Under the pieces are notes generated by a model. That model was not told the origin of the DNA. It saw only the letters and a program-made list of their open reading frames with translations, and did no database searches. From positions 1 through 48,640 of the forward strand of contig JAGXOG010000005.1 of the NCBI GenBank assembly GCA_023660015.1: 48,640 nt of DNA. The letters run 5' to 3'. Within the stretch, counting starts at the first letter, position 1. Each line of letters starts with the position of its first letter. Positions 38,808 through 48,103 of the stretch are shown here, in pieces. The stretch is from Elusimicrobia bacterium LH_S2 (lineage in GTDB: Bacteria > CG03 > SLGR01 > JAGXOG01). The position numbers were made by a program, and so were the translations under genes.

Positions 38808-40343
38808 ATGGAAGAGATAATTATATTTGATACTACCCTCCGGGATGGTGAGCAGTCTCCCGGGGCGAGCATGAATATAGCCGAAAAGATACAAATTGCC
38901 AGGCAGCTGGACCGGATGAAAGTTGATATAATCGAAGCCGGGTTTCCTATAGCCTCTATAGGCGATTTTGAAGCTGTCCGGGCGGTAGCCGGAGAGGTGA
39001 AACATTCGGCTGTTTGCGGTCTTGCCCGTGCCCGAAAAAAAGATATTGAGAGGTGCTGGGAGGCGGTTAAAGGAGCCCGCAAGCCCGTCATACATATATT
39101 TATGGCTACAAGCCCTATTCACAGGGAAGCAAAGCTTAAGAAGTCCAAAGAAGAGGTCTTAAAAGAAACTGTTAAGGCGGTAAAGTTTGCTTCGTCCTTA
39201 TGTAATACTGTCGAATTCTCGGCTGAGGATGCGACCCGTACTGAGATTGATTTTTTAAAAGAAGTAGTAGTGGCTGCAGCCGGTGCCGGCGCAAAGACAA
39301 TAAATATTCCTGATACTGTGGGATATACGATGCCTTCGGAGTTTAAAAATATCATCCGGGAAGTTGTTGATGTCTTACCCAGAGATATTATTGTCAGTGT
39401 TCACTGTCACAATGATCTGGGAATGGCTTCTGTAAATTCTCTAATAGCCATACAGGCCGGCGCCTTGCAGGTTGAATGTACCGTAAACGGAATAGGTGAA
39501 AGAGCAGGGAATGCTTCTATGGAAGAGATAGTTATGAGCCTGACTATCCGCAAGGATATATTTAAACGCAGAGTCAATATAGATACTACCAAGATATATC
39601 CGGCTTCCTCGCTGGTCTCAAGGTTGTCGGGGATATATATACAGAAGAATAAGGCAATTGTCGGGGAGAATGCTTTCCGCCATGAAGCGGGGATACATCA
39701 ACACGGAGTTTTGCAGGATAAACTTACTTATGAGATAATGACACCGGAGTCAATCGGCAAAAAAGAGGAAGCCCTCGTACTGGGTAAACATTCCGGTAAG
39801 CATGCGATAATACAGAGATTAAAAGATTTGGGGATAGATACACGGAAAGTTAAGATAGATAATCTCTTTGTGAGTTTTAAGGAATTGGCTGATAAAAAGA
39901 AAGAAGTCTATGATGATGAACTGCTTACTTTAGTTAATGAACAGTTGGGGAAACTAAAAAAGATTTATGAGATAGATTATATACATACGGTCTCGGGCAC
40001 AAATACCGTCCCCAGCGCTACGGTGAGATTGAAGATAAATAAGAAAGGGAAATCCGAAATGAAGGAAGAAGCATCTATAGGAGACGGGCCGGTAGATGCC
40101 TCTTACCAGGCTATAGGTAAATTGATAGGAAGAGTTTTTATACTTGCCGATTACCGCATAAAGGCGATATCCAAAGGCGGTGATTCTATGGGTGAGGTAA
40201 CCGTAGGTATAAAGGAAGATGATTCTTCGGCAGAAATACACGGCCGCGGCGCTTCCACTGATATAATAGAAGCTTCGGCGATGGCTTATGTGGAGGCAGT
40301 AAACAGGTTGATGATACTGAAACAACAAAGAGAGCAGGTATAA
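38808..40343 (+). CDS. leuA: 2-isopropylmalate synthase
   Basis: IIFDTTLRDGEQSPGASMNIAEKIQIARQLDRMKVDIIEAGFP..VHCHNDLGMA. Confidence 0.95.
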   Translation: MEEIIIFDTTLRDGEQSPGASMNIAEKIQIARQLDRMKVDIIEAGFPIASIGDFEAVRAVAGEVKHSAVCGLARARKKDIERCWEAVKGARKPVIHIFMATSPIHREAKLKKSKEEVLKETVKAVKFASSLCNTVEFSAEDATRTEIDFLKEVVVAAAGAGAKTINIPDTVGYTMPSEFKNIIREVVDVLPRDIIVSVHCHNDLGMASVNSLIAIQAGALQVECTVNGIGERAGNASMEEIVMSLTIRKDIFKRRVNIDTTKIYPASSLVSRLSGIYIQKNKAIVGENAFRHEAGIHQHGVLQDKLTYEIMTPESIGKKEEALVLGKHSGKHAIIQRLKDLGIDTRKVKIDNLFVSFKELADKKKEVYDDELLTLVNEQLGKLKKIYEIDYIHTVSGTNTVPSATVRLKINKKGKSEMKEEASIGDGPVDASYQAIGKLIGRVFILADYRIKAISKGGDSMGEVTVGIKEDDSSAEIHGRGASTDIIEASAMAYVEAVNRLMILKQQREQV

Positions 40344-40348
40344 ATGAA

Positions 40349-41605
40349 ATGAGTTTGGGAAGAAAGATATATTTAAAAAGTGTCAAAGATAAAAAAAAGT
40401 TAAAACCGGGGAAGTTTATTGAGATAGATGTGGATTTAATACTTTCCAATGACATCACTACACCGCCAGCCATAGATGCTTTTAATCAGTCGCAAATAGG
40501 AAAGATAAAAAGCCCTGAAAAAGCTGTAATAGTAGCTGATCATTTTACCCCCAATAAAGATATTGACTCTGCCGAGCAGGTTAAAAAAGTGCGTAATTTT
40601 GCACAGGAATGGGAACTGAAATTTTTTGGCGCCGGTTGTGGAATCGAGCACGCTCTTCTTCCGGAAAAAGGGCTGGTAGTCCCCGGAGACATTACCATAG
40701 GGGCGGATTCCCATACCGTAACTTACGGAGCGCTGGGAGCGGTTGCTTCCGGGGTAGGGTCAACGGATATTGCCTACGCTTGGGTAACGGATAAGGTCTG
40801 GTTTAAAGTGCCGGAAGCAATCAAGGTTATTTTAAAGGGGAAGTTGCAACCTCATGTCAGCGGCAAAGATATAATTCTTTATCTTATTTCCTTAATAGGA
40901 ATCGACGGGGCTTTGTATAAGGGGATGGAGTTCTGCGGGGAGACTCTCGAAGAACTTTCTATGGAATCCCGATTTACAATTTCCAATATGGTAATTGAGT
41001 GCGGGGCAAAGTACGGCATTATGGAGCCGGACGATAAGACCATTAAATATGTTGAAAAAAGAGCACAGCGCCCTTACTTGCCGCTGCCGGACAAATATTC
41101 TATAAAAGAAGACAATGATTTTGACGAGGTTATGGAAATAGATTGTTCGTTAATTGAGCCCCAGGTGGCTTTTCCTTCTTCACCGGCTAATTCATATCCG
41201 GTAAGTTCTATACAAAAAGTTGAAGTTGACCAGGTGGTCTTAGGATCATGCACCAATGGTCGGTGGGAAGATTTTGTAAAAGCATCTAAAATAATTAAAG
41301 GCAGAAAGGCAAAAGAAGAACTCAGGTTTATCGTTATCCCGTCAACTGCCGCTATATATAAAAAGATGGCAGACGAAGGGCTCTTGAGCGTATTTATAGA
41401 TGGGGGAGCAATAATATCGCCGCCTACCTGCGGACCCTGTCTGGGAGGCCATATGGGGGTACTGGCCTCCGGGGAGAAAGCATTATCTACTACCAACAGG
41501 AATTTTGTGGGAAGAATGGGGCATAAGGATTCCGAGGTTTACCTGGCAAATCCTGAAGTTGCCGCCGAGACCGCGGTAAGAGGGTATATAAGCGTTCCCC
41601 AGTAA
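40349..41605 (+). CDS. leuC: 3-isopropylmalate dehydratase large subunit
   Basis: IGADSHTVTYGALGAVASGVGSTD..VLGSCTNGRWEDF..PPTCGPCLGGHMGVLASGE; short ~420-aa form. Confidence 0.94.
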   Translation: MSLGRKIYLKSVKDKKKLKPGKFIEIDVDLILSNDITTPPAIDAFNQSQIGKIKSPEKAVIVADHFTPNKDIDSAEQVKKVRNFAQEWELKFFGAGCGIEHALLPEKGLVVPGDITIGADSHTVTYGALGAVASGVGSTDIAYAWVTDKVWFKVPEAIKVILKGKLQPHVSGKDIILYLISLIGIDGALYKGMEFCGETLEELSMESRFTISNMVIECGAKYGIMEPDDKTIKYVEKRAQRPYLPLPDKYSIKEDNDFDEVMEIDCSLIEPQVAFPSSPANSYPVSSIQKVEVDQVVLGSCTNGRWEDFVKASKIIKGRKAKEELRFIVIPSTAAIYKKMADEGLLSVFIDGGAIISPPTCGPCLGGHMGVLASGEKALSTTNRNFVGRMGHKDSEVYLANPEVAAETAVRGYISVPQ

Positions 41606-41621
41606 AAGAAAGGGAGAAGTT

Positions 41622-41882
41622 ATGAAAAACAGACATACAGCGGGAGTAATAATATATATAAAAGATATAAAGATTGAGGGGAATATTTATACCCGGAGTG
41701 AATATACGCGGGGAAGAATAAGCGATGCCTTAAACAGTAATAAAAAAAAATTTCTGGCGGTAACGGATGCAAAAGTTTCTGATTGCGCAACTTCAAAAGA
41801 ACTTGATGTAAAAGATGTTATGTTTGTAAATAAAAATCATATACTTTATGTTAAACCAAAGAGTCAGTCAAATGAGCAGTAA
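41622..41882 (+). CDS. Small uncharacterised protein embedded between leuC and leuD
   Basis: 86 aa: VIIYIKDIKIEGNIYTRSEYTRGRISDALNSNKKKFLAVTDAKV..VMFVNKNHILYVKP; its stop overlaps leuD. Confidence 0.7.
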   Translation: MKNRHTAGVIIYIKDIKIEGNIYTRSEYTRGRISDALNSNKKKFLAVTDAKVSDCATSKELDVKDVMFVNKNHILYVKPKSQSNEQ

Positions 41883-42381
41883 ACAAAAATTAAATATAAA
41901 AGGCAGGGCTTTTAAATTTTCAGACAGCGTAGATACCGATCAGATAATCCCTGCCAGGTTTTTAGATACTTCAGACCCAAAGATACTGGCTTCGCATTGT
42001 ATGGCCGGGGTGGACGATGAATTTGCGTCAAAGGTCAAGCCCGGGGATATAATAGTTGCAGGTAAAAATTTCGGTTGCGGCTCCTCCCGGGAGCATGCAC
42101 CACTGTCCATAAAAGGATGCGGTATCAGCGCAGTTGTCGCAGAGAGTTTTGCCAGGATTTTTTTCAGAAACGCAATAAATATAGGGCTTCCCATAATTGA
42201 GTGTAGTGACTTTAATACTAATACCGGAGATGAAATATCTATAGATCCTGAAAAAGGGCATATTGAAAATATTACTACCGGCGATGTAGCGTCCTTTTGT
42301 GAATTTCCCGAGTTCCTGTCAAAGATAATTGCCGCCGGCGGACTTATGGAAAAAGCAAAGGAAGGAAACAGCGGTGAGTAA
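41872..42381 (+). CDS. leuD: 3-isopropylmalate dehydratase small subunit
   Basis: GRAFKFSDSVDTDQIIPARFLDTSDP..GKNFGCGSSREHAPLSIKGCGISAVVAESFARIFFRNAINIGLP. Confidence 0.95.
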   Translation: MSSKQKLNIKGRAFKFSDSVDTDQIIPARFLDTSDPKILASHCMAGVDDEFASKVKPGDIIVAGKNFGCGSSREHAPLSIKGCGISAVVAESFARIFFRNAINIGLPIIECSDFNTNTGDEISIDPEKGHIENITTGDVASFCEFPEFLSKIIAAGGLMEKAKEGNSGE

Positions 42382-43477
42382 AAATTACAAAATTGCAGTA
42401 ATACCCGGAGACGGTACCGGGCCTGAAGTTATACGGGAAGGCCTTAAGGTTCTGGATGCGGCTTCCCGAAAGTATGGTTTTACTTTAGAATACAATAAAT
42501 ATAATTACGGGGGGCAGCGTTATATTGAAACAGGCAAAGTTTTAGGCGACCGGGATGTGGAAGGATTAAAAAAATATGATGCAATTTATCTGGGGGGGAT
42601 AGGTCATCCGGATGTAAAACCCGGAATTCTTGAAAAAGGGATATTGTTGAAATTGCGCTTTGACCTGGACCAGTATATAAATCTTCGCCCGGTAAAGCTA
42701 TATGATAATGTTAAAACTCCCATAAAAAATGTCGGCCCGGAAGAAGTGGATTTTACGGTTATCCGTGAAAATACAGGCGGATTATATACCGGAGTGGGGG
42801 AATTTAAGGATAAGGGCACAGAAAATGAAGTAGCCGTGCAATCTATGGTTTATTCCCGCAGGCAGGTTGAAAGATGCGTGAGATTTGCTTTTGAGTATAT
42901 AGAAAATCTTCATAAAGAGAAACCGTGGAAGGGGCTTACAGAGAAAGAGAAAGAAGATGGCTATATAGGAAAATTAACTTTATGCGGGAAGACCAATGTT
43001 TTAACTTATGCGTACGATCTGTGGGAAAGGGTCTTTAACGAAGTTGCCCGGGAGTACGATAATATAATAACGGATTACAGTCATGTCGATGCCATATCTA
43101 TATACATGGTGGAAAATCCGAAAATTTTCGACGGAATAGTTACCGGCAATATGTTCGGAGACATAATAACCGATCTGGCTGCTGTTATCCAGGGGGGGAT
43201 GGGAGTGGCGCCCAGCGGCAATTTAAACCCGGAGGGCGTTAGTATGTTTGAACCTGTACACGGCACGGCGCCTGCATTTGCCAGAAAAGGTGTCATAAAT
43301 CCGGTGGCGGCAATTCTTACCGCCCAAATGATGTTAAACCAGCTGGGGCAAATAGAAGCCGCTTCCGCTATTGAAAGCTCTGTCAAAAGCACACTAAAGA
43401 AAATGAAATCCATGGAGGTAGGCAAGATGGGGCTTGCGACTTCTGAAGTCGGAGATTTAATAGCAAAGGGTATCTAA
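42374..43477 (+). CDS. leuB: 3-isopropylmalate/isocitrate dehydrogenase family
   Basis: KIAVIPGDGTGPEVIREGLKVLDAA..VIRENTGGLYTGVG..GNMFGDIITDLAAVIQGGMGVAPSGNL; GTG start overlapping the leuD end. Confidence 0.92.
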   Translation: MSKNYKIAVIPGDGTGPEVIREGLKVLDAASRKYGFTLEYNKYNYGGQRYIETGKVLGDRDVEGLKKYDAIYLGGIGHPDVKPGILEKGILLKLRFDLDQYINLRPVKLYDNVKTPIKNVGPEEVDFTVIRENTGGLYTGVGEFKDKGTENEVAVQSMVYSRRQVERCVRFAFEYIENLHKEKPWKGLTEKEKEDGYIGKLTLCGKTNVLTYAYDLWERVFNEVAREYDNIITDYSHVDAISIYMVENPKIFDGIVTGNMFGDIITDLAAVIQGGMGVAPSGNLNPEGVSMFEPVHGTAPAFARKGVINPVAAILTAQMMLNQLGQIEAASAIESSVKSTLKKMKSMEVGKMGLATSEVGDLIAKGI

Positions 43478-43482
43478 CTAAT

Positions 43483-44511
43483 ATGAAAAATAAAAAGTAT
43501 AACGTAGCTGTAATAGGAGCTACAGGAGCGGTAGGGAAAGAAATGAGGAAAATCCTTCAAAGCAGAAATTTTCCCGTAGGTAAAATAAGGTATATGGCAT
43601 CTTCACGGTCGGAAGGGAAGGTCTTAAAGTGGAAGGATGAAGATATCCGGGTCGAAGATTTAGAAAAAGCGGATTTTTCAGGTATTGATATAGCTCTTTT
43701 TTCAGCCGGCCGACGGCGCTCTAAAAAGTTTGCTCCCCGTGCGGCTTCTTCCGAAGCGGTAGTGGTAGATAATTCCAGCGCATTTAGGATGAATAAGGAA
43801 GTTCCCCTGGTGGTTCCGGAAGTAAATCCCGAAGCAGCGTTAGGACATAAGGGTATAATTGCTAATCCCAACTGTTCTACTATTCAGATGATTATGGCCT
43901 TAAAACCCATATCTGACGAAGCGGGTATAAGACGGATAGTTGTCTCGACTTACCAGTCGGTTTCTGGCGCAGGACTTAAAGCTGTCGAAGAACTTATGCA
44001 GCAGACGCGTGATTTTCTGGAAGGAAAAGAAGTTAGATGTGATATTTTTCCCTACCAGATGGCTTTTGAGTGCATACCACAGATTCCTCAGTCGGATGCT
44101 TTCGGCGAAAATGGATATACCTCCGAAGAGATGAAGTTATTAAACGAGACCAGAAAGATACTTGAGGACGACTCTATAAGAGTTACCATGACCGCTGTCC
44201 GGGTTCCGGTTATCGGCGGCCATTGTGAAGCTGTAAATATAGAAACTATAAAGACCATTAAACCGCAGCGAGCCCGAAAACTTCTTTCCGATTTTCCCGG
44301 AGTAACGGTTATTGATAAACCTAAGAGACAGAAATATCCATTGGCAAATATCGCCTGGGGCAAGGATGATGTATATGTGGGGCGCATCCGCCGGGATGAA
44401 TCGATAGAATGCGGATTGAATATGTGGGTTGTGGCCGACAATCTCAGGAAAGGTGCGGCATTGAATGCAATTCAGATTGCCGAACTCCTTATAGATAAAG
44501 AGAATATATAG
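43483..44511 (+). CDS. asd: Aspartate-semialdehyde dehydrogenase
   Basis: YNVAVIGATGAVGKEMRKILQSRNFPV..IIANPNCSTIQMIMALKP..STYQSVSGAG. Confidence 0.96.
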   Translation: MKNKKYNVAVIGATGAVGKEMRKILQSRNFPVGKIRYMASSRSEGKVLKWKDEDIRVEDLEKADFSGIDIALFSAGRRRSKKFAPRAASSEAVVVDNSSAFRMNKEVPLVVPEVNPEAALGHKGIIANPNCSTIQMIMALKPISDEAGIRRIVVSTYQSVSGAGLKAVEELMQQTRDFLEGKEVRCDIFPYQMAFECIPQIPQSDAFGENGYTSEEMKLLNETRKILEDDSIRVTMTAVRVPVIGGHCEAVNIETIKTIKPQRARKLLSDFPGVTVIDKPKRQKYPLANIAWGKDDVYVGRIRRDESIECGLNMWVVADNLRKGAALNAIQIAELLIDKENI

Positions 44512-44523
44512 TAACTGCAATTT

Positions 44524-45267
44524 ATGAATATTGCTCACCGGTTTTTGCTCGGAAGATATTCCGGCAAAGAATCTTTCTTTTCAAAGATAGATCCCCGGTT
44601 GAAAATATTTTCTTTAGTAATAATTTCGGCGTCTTTATTGAAAATAAATTCTGCTGCCGGGTTTATCTTGCCTGCCGGGCTGCTTTTAGCGATAACATTA
44701 ATTGCCAGGTTAAAAATCAAACTACTTATAAATGGTATAACTCCTATTATATGGCTTACCGTATTTACATTTTTGCTTCATAGCGCATTGCCTCCCCATG
44801 ATATTAATACTGCAGTCGTAGTTTCGCTTAGATTAGTATTGCTTTTTGGGTGGGCGTCTGTAATTACCGCAACCACAAAAGTTATCTCTCTGGGGCGTGC
44901 TGTTGCTTGGTATCTCACTCCGCTTAAAATCTTTGGTTTAAATCCTGCCGATATAGCCTTAACATTTACTTTGGCCATACGGTTTTTCCCCTTAATATTA
45001 GAGGAGGCCGAGGCAGTTATAAAGGCACAGAAATTAAAAGGCTCCCGCTTAAAAGTTAAAAAGCGGTTGGAGGTGTTTGTGACAGTTTTTTTTATCAGGG
45101 TCTTTAACAGAACTGAAAAAATAGAGGAGACTATGCAAAACCGTGGTATAAATTCCGAAACTATGAATAATTTACAAAATACTATCAGCAGCAGTGTCTT
45201 GGCAAATTTATTTATGTTTTTATTAATTTCTGTATATCTATATATTATAGGAAGACTTTATATATAA
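44524..45267 (+). CDS. ecfT: ECF transporter T component
   Basis: HRFLLGRYSGKESFFSKIDPRLKIFSLVIISASLL..EAQKLKGSR-type signature (IKAQKLKGSRLK), EETMQNRG. Confidence 0.85.
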   Translation: MNIAHRFLLGRYSGKESFFSKIDPRLKIFSLVIISASLLKINSAAGFILPAGLLLAITLIARLKIKLLINGITPIIWLTVFTFLLHSALPPHDINTAVVVSLRLVLLFGWASVITATTKVISLGRAVAWYLTPLKIFGLNPADIALTFTLAIRFFPLILEEAEAVIKAQKLKGSRLKVKKRLEVFVTVFFIRVFNRTEKIEETMQNRGINSETMNNLQNTISSSVLANLFMFLLISVYLYIIGRLYI

Positions 45268-45998
45268 ATTTTAGAGCCCGGGTAGAATATGACAGAACAA
45301 AGTATTTCGGGTGGCAAACTCAGCCGGGCGTTAAGACTGTTCAGGGAGAGATTGAAAAAGCGCTTAAAGTTATTGAAACACAGGATATATGTATAAAATA
45401 TTCAAGCCGCACGGACCGGGGGGTTCATGCTCGCGGTCAGGTTATAAGTTTTGATATAAACAGGAATATTTAAAGCGGCCGGCTTGCTTACGCGCTTAAT
45501 TCCAAAACCGACGATGATATAATTATAAAAGATTTAAAAGAATGCTCTCCGAACTTTAATCCCCGTTACGATATCAAGTATAAAATTTATAAATACAGGA
45601 TACTTAATAGAATATTAAACGATTATATGCTTAAAAGTTTTGTCTGGCACGTAAATTATAAATTAGATAGAAGTTTAATTAGGGAAGGTCTTAAAAAACT
45701 CGAAGGCAGGCATGATTTTAAAAATTTTTCTTCCGGGCATGAAGGTAAAAAAGAGACTAAGATAGTTATACAGGAAGCAGGTTGTCTTATGCGGGATGAC
45801 AATCTTATAATTATATCAATTAAAGCAGAATATTTTTTAACCTATATGATATGTTACCTGGTAGGTTTTATAGATGCTGTGGCAAGCGGAAAGGAAACGC
45901 TGGATAAATTAGAGAAGCTGCTTAAAGGCGATGGGGAATTATCTGATTATTGCGCCCCTCCGCGCGGGTTAGAACTGACAGAAATTAAATATAGGTAG
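45264..45998 (+). pseudogene. truA: tRNA pseudouridine synthase A pseudogene
   Basis: One frame throughout: (ATA)NFRARVEYDRTKYFGWQTQPGVKTVQGEIEKAL..YSSRTDRGVHARGQVISFDINRNI*(TAA 45471)..FLTYMICYLVGFIDAVASGK. Start codon and an internal codon are both lesioned. Confidence 0.85.
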
Positions 45999-46086
45999 AA
46001 TCGGGATTCCCCCGCAAAGAAAATTTGCTCATGATTTGTATCTACGCTGACGTTGCTGCATTCGCTCATCTCCATTTAGGAGTTGC

Positions 46087-46251
46087 GAAGCGTCAAGAAA
46101 AACAGTCTAAATGACTGTTTTTTAGCGAAGCACACTCGTTTGAAGCGTCAAGAAAAACAGTCTAAATGACTGTTTTTTAGCGAAGCACACTCGTTTGAAG
46201 CGTCAAGAAAAACAGTCTAAATGACTGTTTTTTAGCGAAGCACACTTGTTC
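46087..46251. repeat. Three tandem 55-bp repeats, each with a bidirectional intrinsic-terminator hairpin
   Basis: Unit GAAGCGTCAAGAAAAACAGTCTAAATGACTGTTTTTTAGCGAAGCACACTCGTTT at 46087, 46142 and 46197; the AAAAACAGTC-TAAAT-GACTGTTTTT stem is in every copy. Confidence 0.95.
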
Positions 46252-46276
46252 GCTTTCCTTCGAATCCAAGATTATA

Positions 46277-46361
46277 TGGTGCCGAAGGTGGGATTCGAAC
46301 CCACACAGGAGAACCTACACGGTCCTGAACCGTGCGCGTCTGCCAGTTCCGCCACTTCGGC
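46277..46361 (-). tRNA. tRNA-Leu (CAG anticodon) with encoded CCA
   Basis: Reverse complement GCCGAAGTGGCGGAACTGGCAGACGCGCACGGTTCAGGACCGTGTAGGTTCTCCTGTGTGGGTTCGAATCCCACCTTCGGCACCA; class II variable arm. Confidence 0.96.
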
Positions 46362-46391
46362 ATAAAAAAAGTATAAGTGAAATTAAAATTA

Positions 46392-46420
46392 TTGTCAAGG
46401 CAATAACTTTTTGTTATAAT
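46392..46420 (+). promoter_or_regulatory. Sigma70-type promoter (TTGTCA-17-TATAAT) for a predicted leaderless mRNA
   Basis: TTGTCA 46392-46397, TATAAT 46415-46420; ATG at 46429. Confidence 0.65.
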
Positions 46421-46428
46421 ATTTTTTT

Positions 46429-46992
46429 ATGATTAGAAAACTATATCATATTTGGGGTTTGATATTCCCCGTTTTAATCTATATATTTTCAAAAAAGCTC
46501 GCCGTATATGCTGCAGGGTGTTTTTTTATAGTTATATTTATATTTGACCTCACCCGCCTTTTAAACTCAAAATTTAATTTATGGGTATTTAGAAAAATAA
46601 AATTTATGTTAAAATCCAGGGAGTTTTACTCTTTTTCGGGTAGCACGTATTTTTCAGCCGGAGTCCTGCTGACTCTTCTGCTTTTTAAACCGGATATAGC
46701 TGCCGGAGGCATAATATACTTATGTCTGGGGGATCTGGCCGCTGTTGCATTCGGGGAAAGATATGGAAAAACATCTTTTGTCGGTAAGACATTGGAGGGA
46801 ACAGCAGCTTTTATTGTAGTTACTTTTATATCTATAAGCATATTAAATATTTTGGGTTTATTTAATTTTAATTACCTGGGTATATCCACCGCAGCTGTTT
46901 TATGCGGAATAATTGAGCTTTTGCCTCTTAAAATTGATGATAATTTTTTGTTGCCTGTAGCGGGGGCTTTCCTGCTTAATCTACTGGGTTAA
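46429..46992 (+). CDS. Dolichol/phytol kinase-like (CTP-dependent) membrane protein
   Basis: RKLYHIWGLIFPVLIYIF..YLCLGDLAAVAFGERYGKTSFVGKTLEGTAAFIVV. Confidence 0.75.
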   Translation: MIRKLYHIWGLIFPVLIYIFSKKLAVYAAGCFFIVIFIFDLTRLLNSKFNLWVFRKIKFMLKSREFYSFSGSTYFSAGVLLTLLLFKPDIAAGGIIYLCLGDLAAVAFGERYGKTSFVGKTLEGTAAFIVVTFISISILNILGLFNFNYLGISTAAVLCGIIELLPLKIDDNFLLPVAGAFLLNLLG

Positions 46993-46993
46993 T

Positions 46994-47896
46994 ATGAAAG
47001 ATATTTTAATAACCGGGTCTAACGGTTTTATCGGGAGTCATCTTGCCGAAAGATTGATTGATGAAGGCCATAGGGTCTTTTGTATGATAAGAAAGACTTC
47101 GGATACTACATATTTGAAGGGATTGAATATAGAATACACTTATTGTAATTTTATGATTCCTGACACACTTCCCAGCGCTGTTGAAGGCAAAGATGAAATA
47201 TATCATCTCGGAGGTGTCCTCAGAGTGGCAAATAAAGAGCGATTTTACGATGTAAACAGTTCTGGCACCCGCAATCTCGTGAATGCGGTTAATAAGTATA
47301 ATCCGGATATTAAAAAATTTGTATATGTTTCTTCGCAGGCCGCCGCCGGTCCTGTGGGGAAAGGACCGGTATCTGATTACGGCAAGAGCAAAAAGATGGC
47401 TGAAAATGCAGTAAGAGAAATTAAAAATTATGTTATAGTGCGTCCGGTTCCAGTTTACGGCCCACGAGATAAAGATTTTTTAGCTCTATTTAAGATGGCC
47501 CGCAGTGGAATATTTTTAAAGCCCGTCCAATCTGGAAAATTGAGTTTTATACACGTAAAAGATTGTGTTGAGGGGATTGCTTCCACTATGCCCGCAGAAG
47601 AAAAATTTCTAAGTGACGGTAATGTCTATAGCTGGCAAGAAGTTGCAAATATTCTGAAAAAAGTTATAAAGAAAAGAGTGCACATTATAGTTTTGCCTGT
47701 TTTTTTAATGAAATTAGGGGGGGCTATAGGTACAACAGCATCTAAGGTTACGGGCAAGCCCGTAATTTTAAATAGTGACAAGGTAAGAGAAATGTTAGCG
47801 GATTGGGGGGTTAATGTTAATAGTAAGGCCGGCTATAGTTTATATGACGGTTTTTTGGATACATTCGACTGGTATAAAAAACACGGGTGGTTATGA
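46994..47896 (+). CDS. NAD-dependent epimerase/dehydratase (extended SDR)
   Basis: MKDILITGSNGFIGSHLAERLIDEGHRV..FVYVSSQAAAGP..YGKSKKMAE. Confidence 0.9.
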   Translation: MKDILITGSNGFIGSHLAERLIDEGHRVFCMIRKTSDTTYLKGLNIEYTYCNFMIPDTLPSAVEGKDEIYHLGGVLRVANKERFYDVNSSGTRNLVNAVNKYNPDIKKFVYVSSQAAAGPVGKGPVSDYGKSKKMAENAVREIKNYVIVRPVPVYGPRDKDFLALFKMARSGIFLKPVQSGKLSFIHVKDCVEGIASTMPAEEKFLSDGNVYSWQEVANILKKVIKKRVHIIVLPVFLMKLGGAIGTTASKVTGKPVILNSDKVREMLADWGVNVNSKAGYSLYDGFLDTFDWYKKHGWL

Positions 47897-47944
47897 GTAA
47901 GGAGATAACAATATAAAAGTCAAGTGAAGTTAAATAATTCAAAA

Positions 47945-47985
47945 AAGACATAAATCTCCTGTTTCCGCTGAAACGGATTTTAAAA
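47945..47985 (+). terminator. Hairpin downstream of the epimerase, probable terminator
   Basis: AAATCTCCTGTTTC-CGCT-GAAACGGATTTT with minor bulges, ending in a T run. Confidence 0.5.
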
Positions 47986-48103
47986 ACAGATATAAACATT
48001 AGAACTTTGACAATTAAATAACGCATACAATTAAAAACATTTGCGAGAAGGGTAGTTGGGCATCAAAAGTGCTCCCCGGTGAATCTCAGTATATAATAAC
48101 CCT

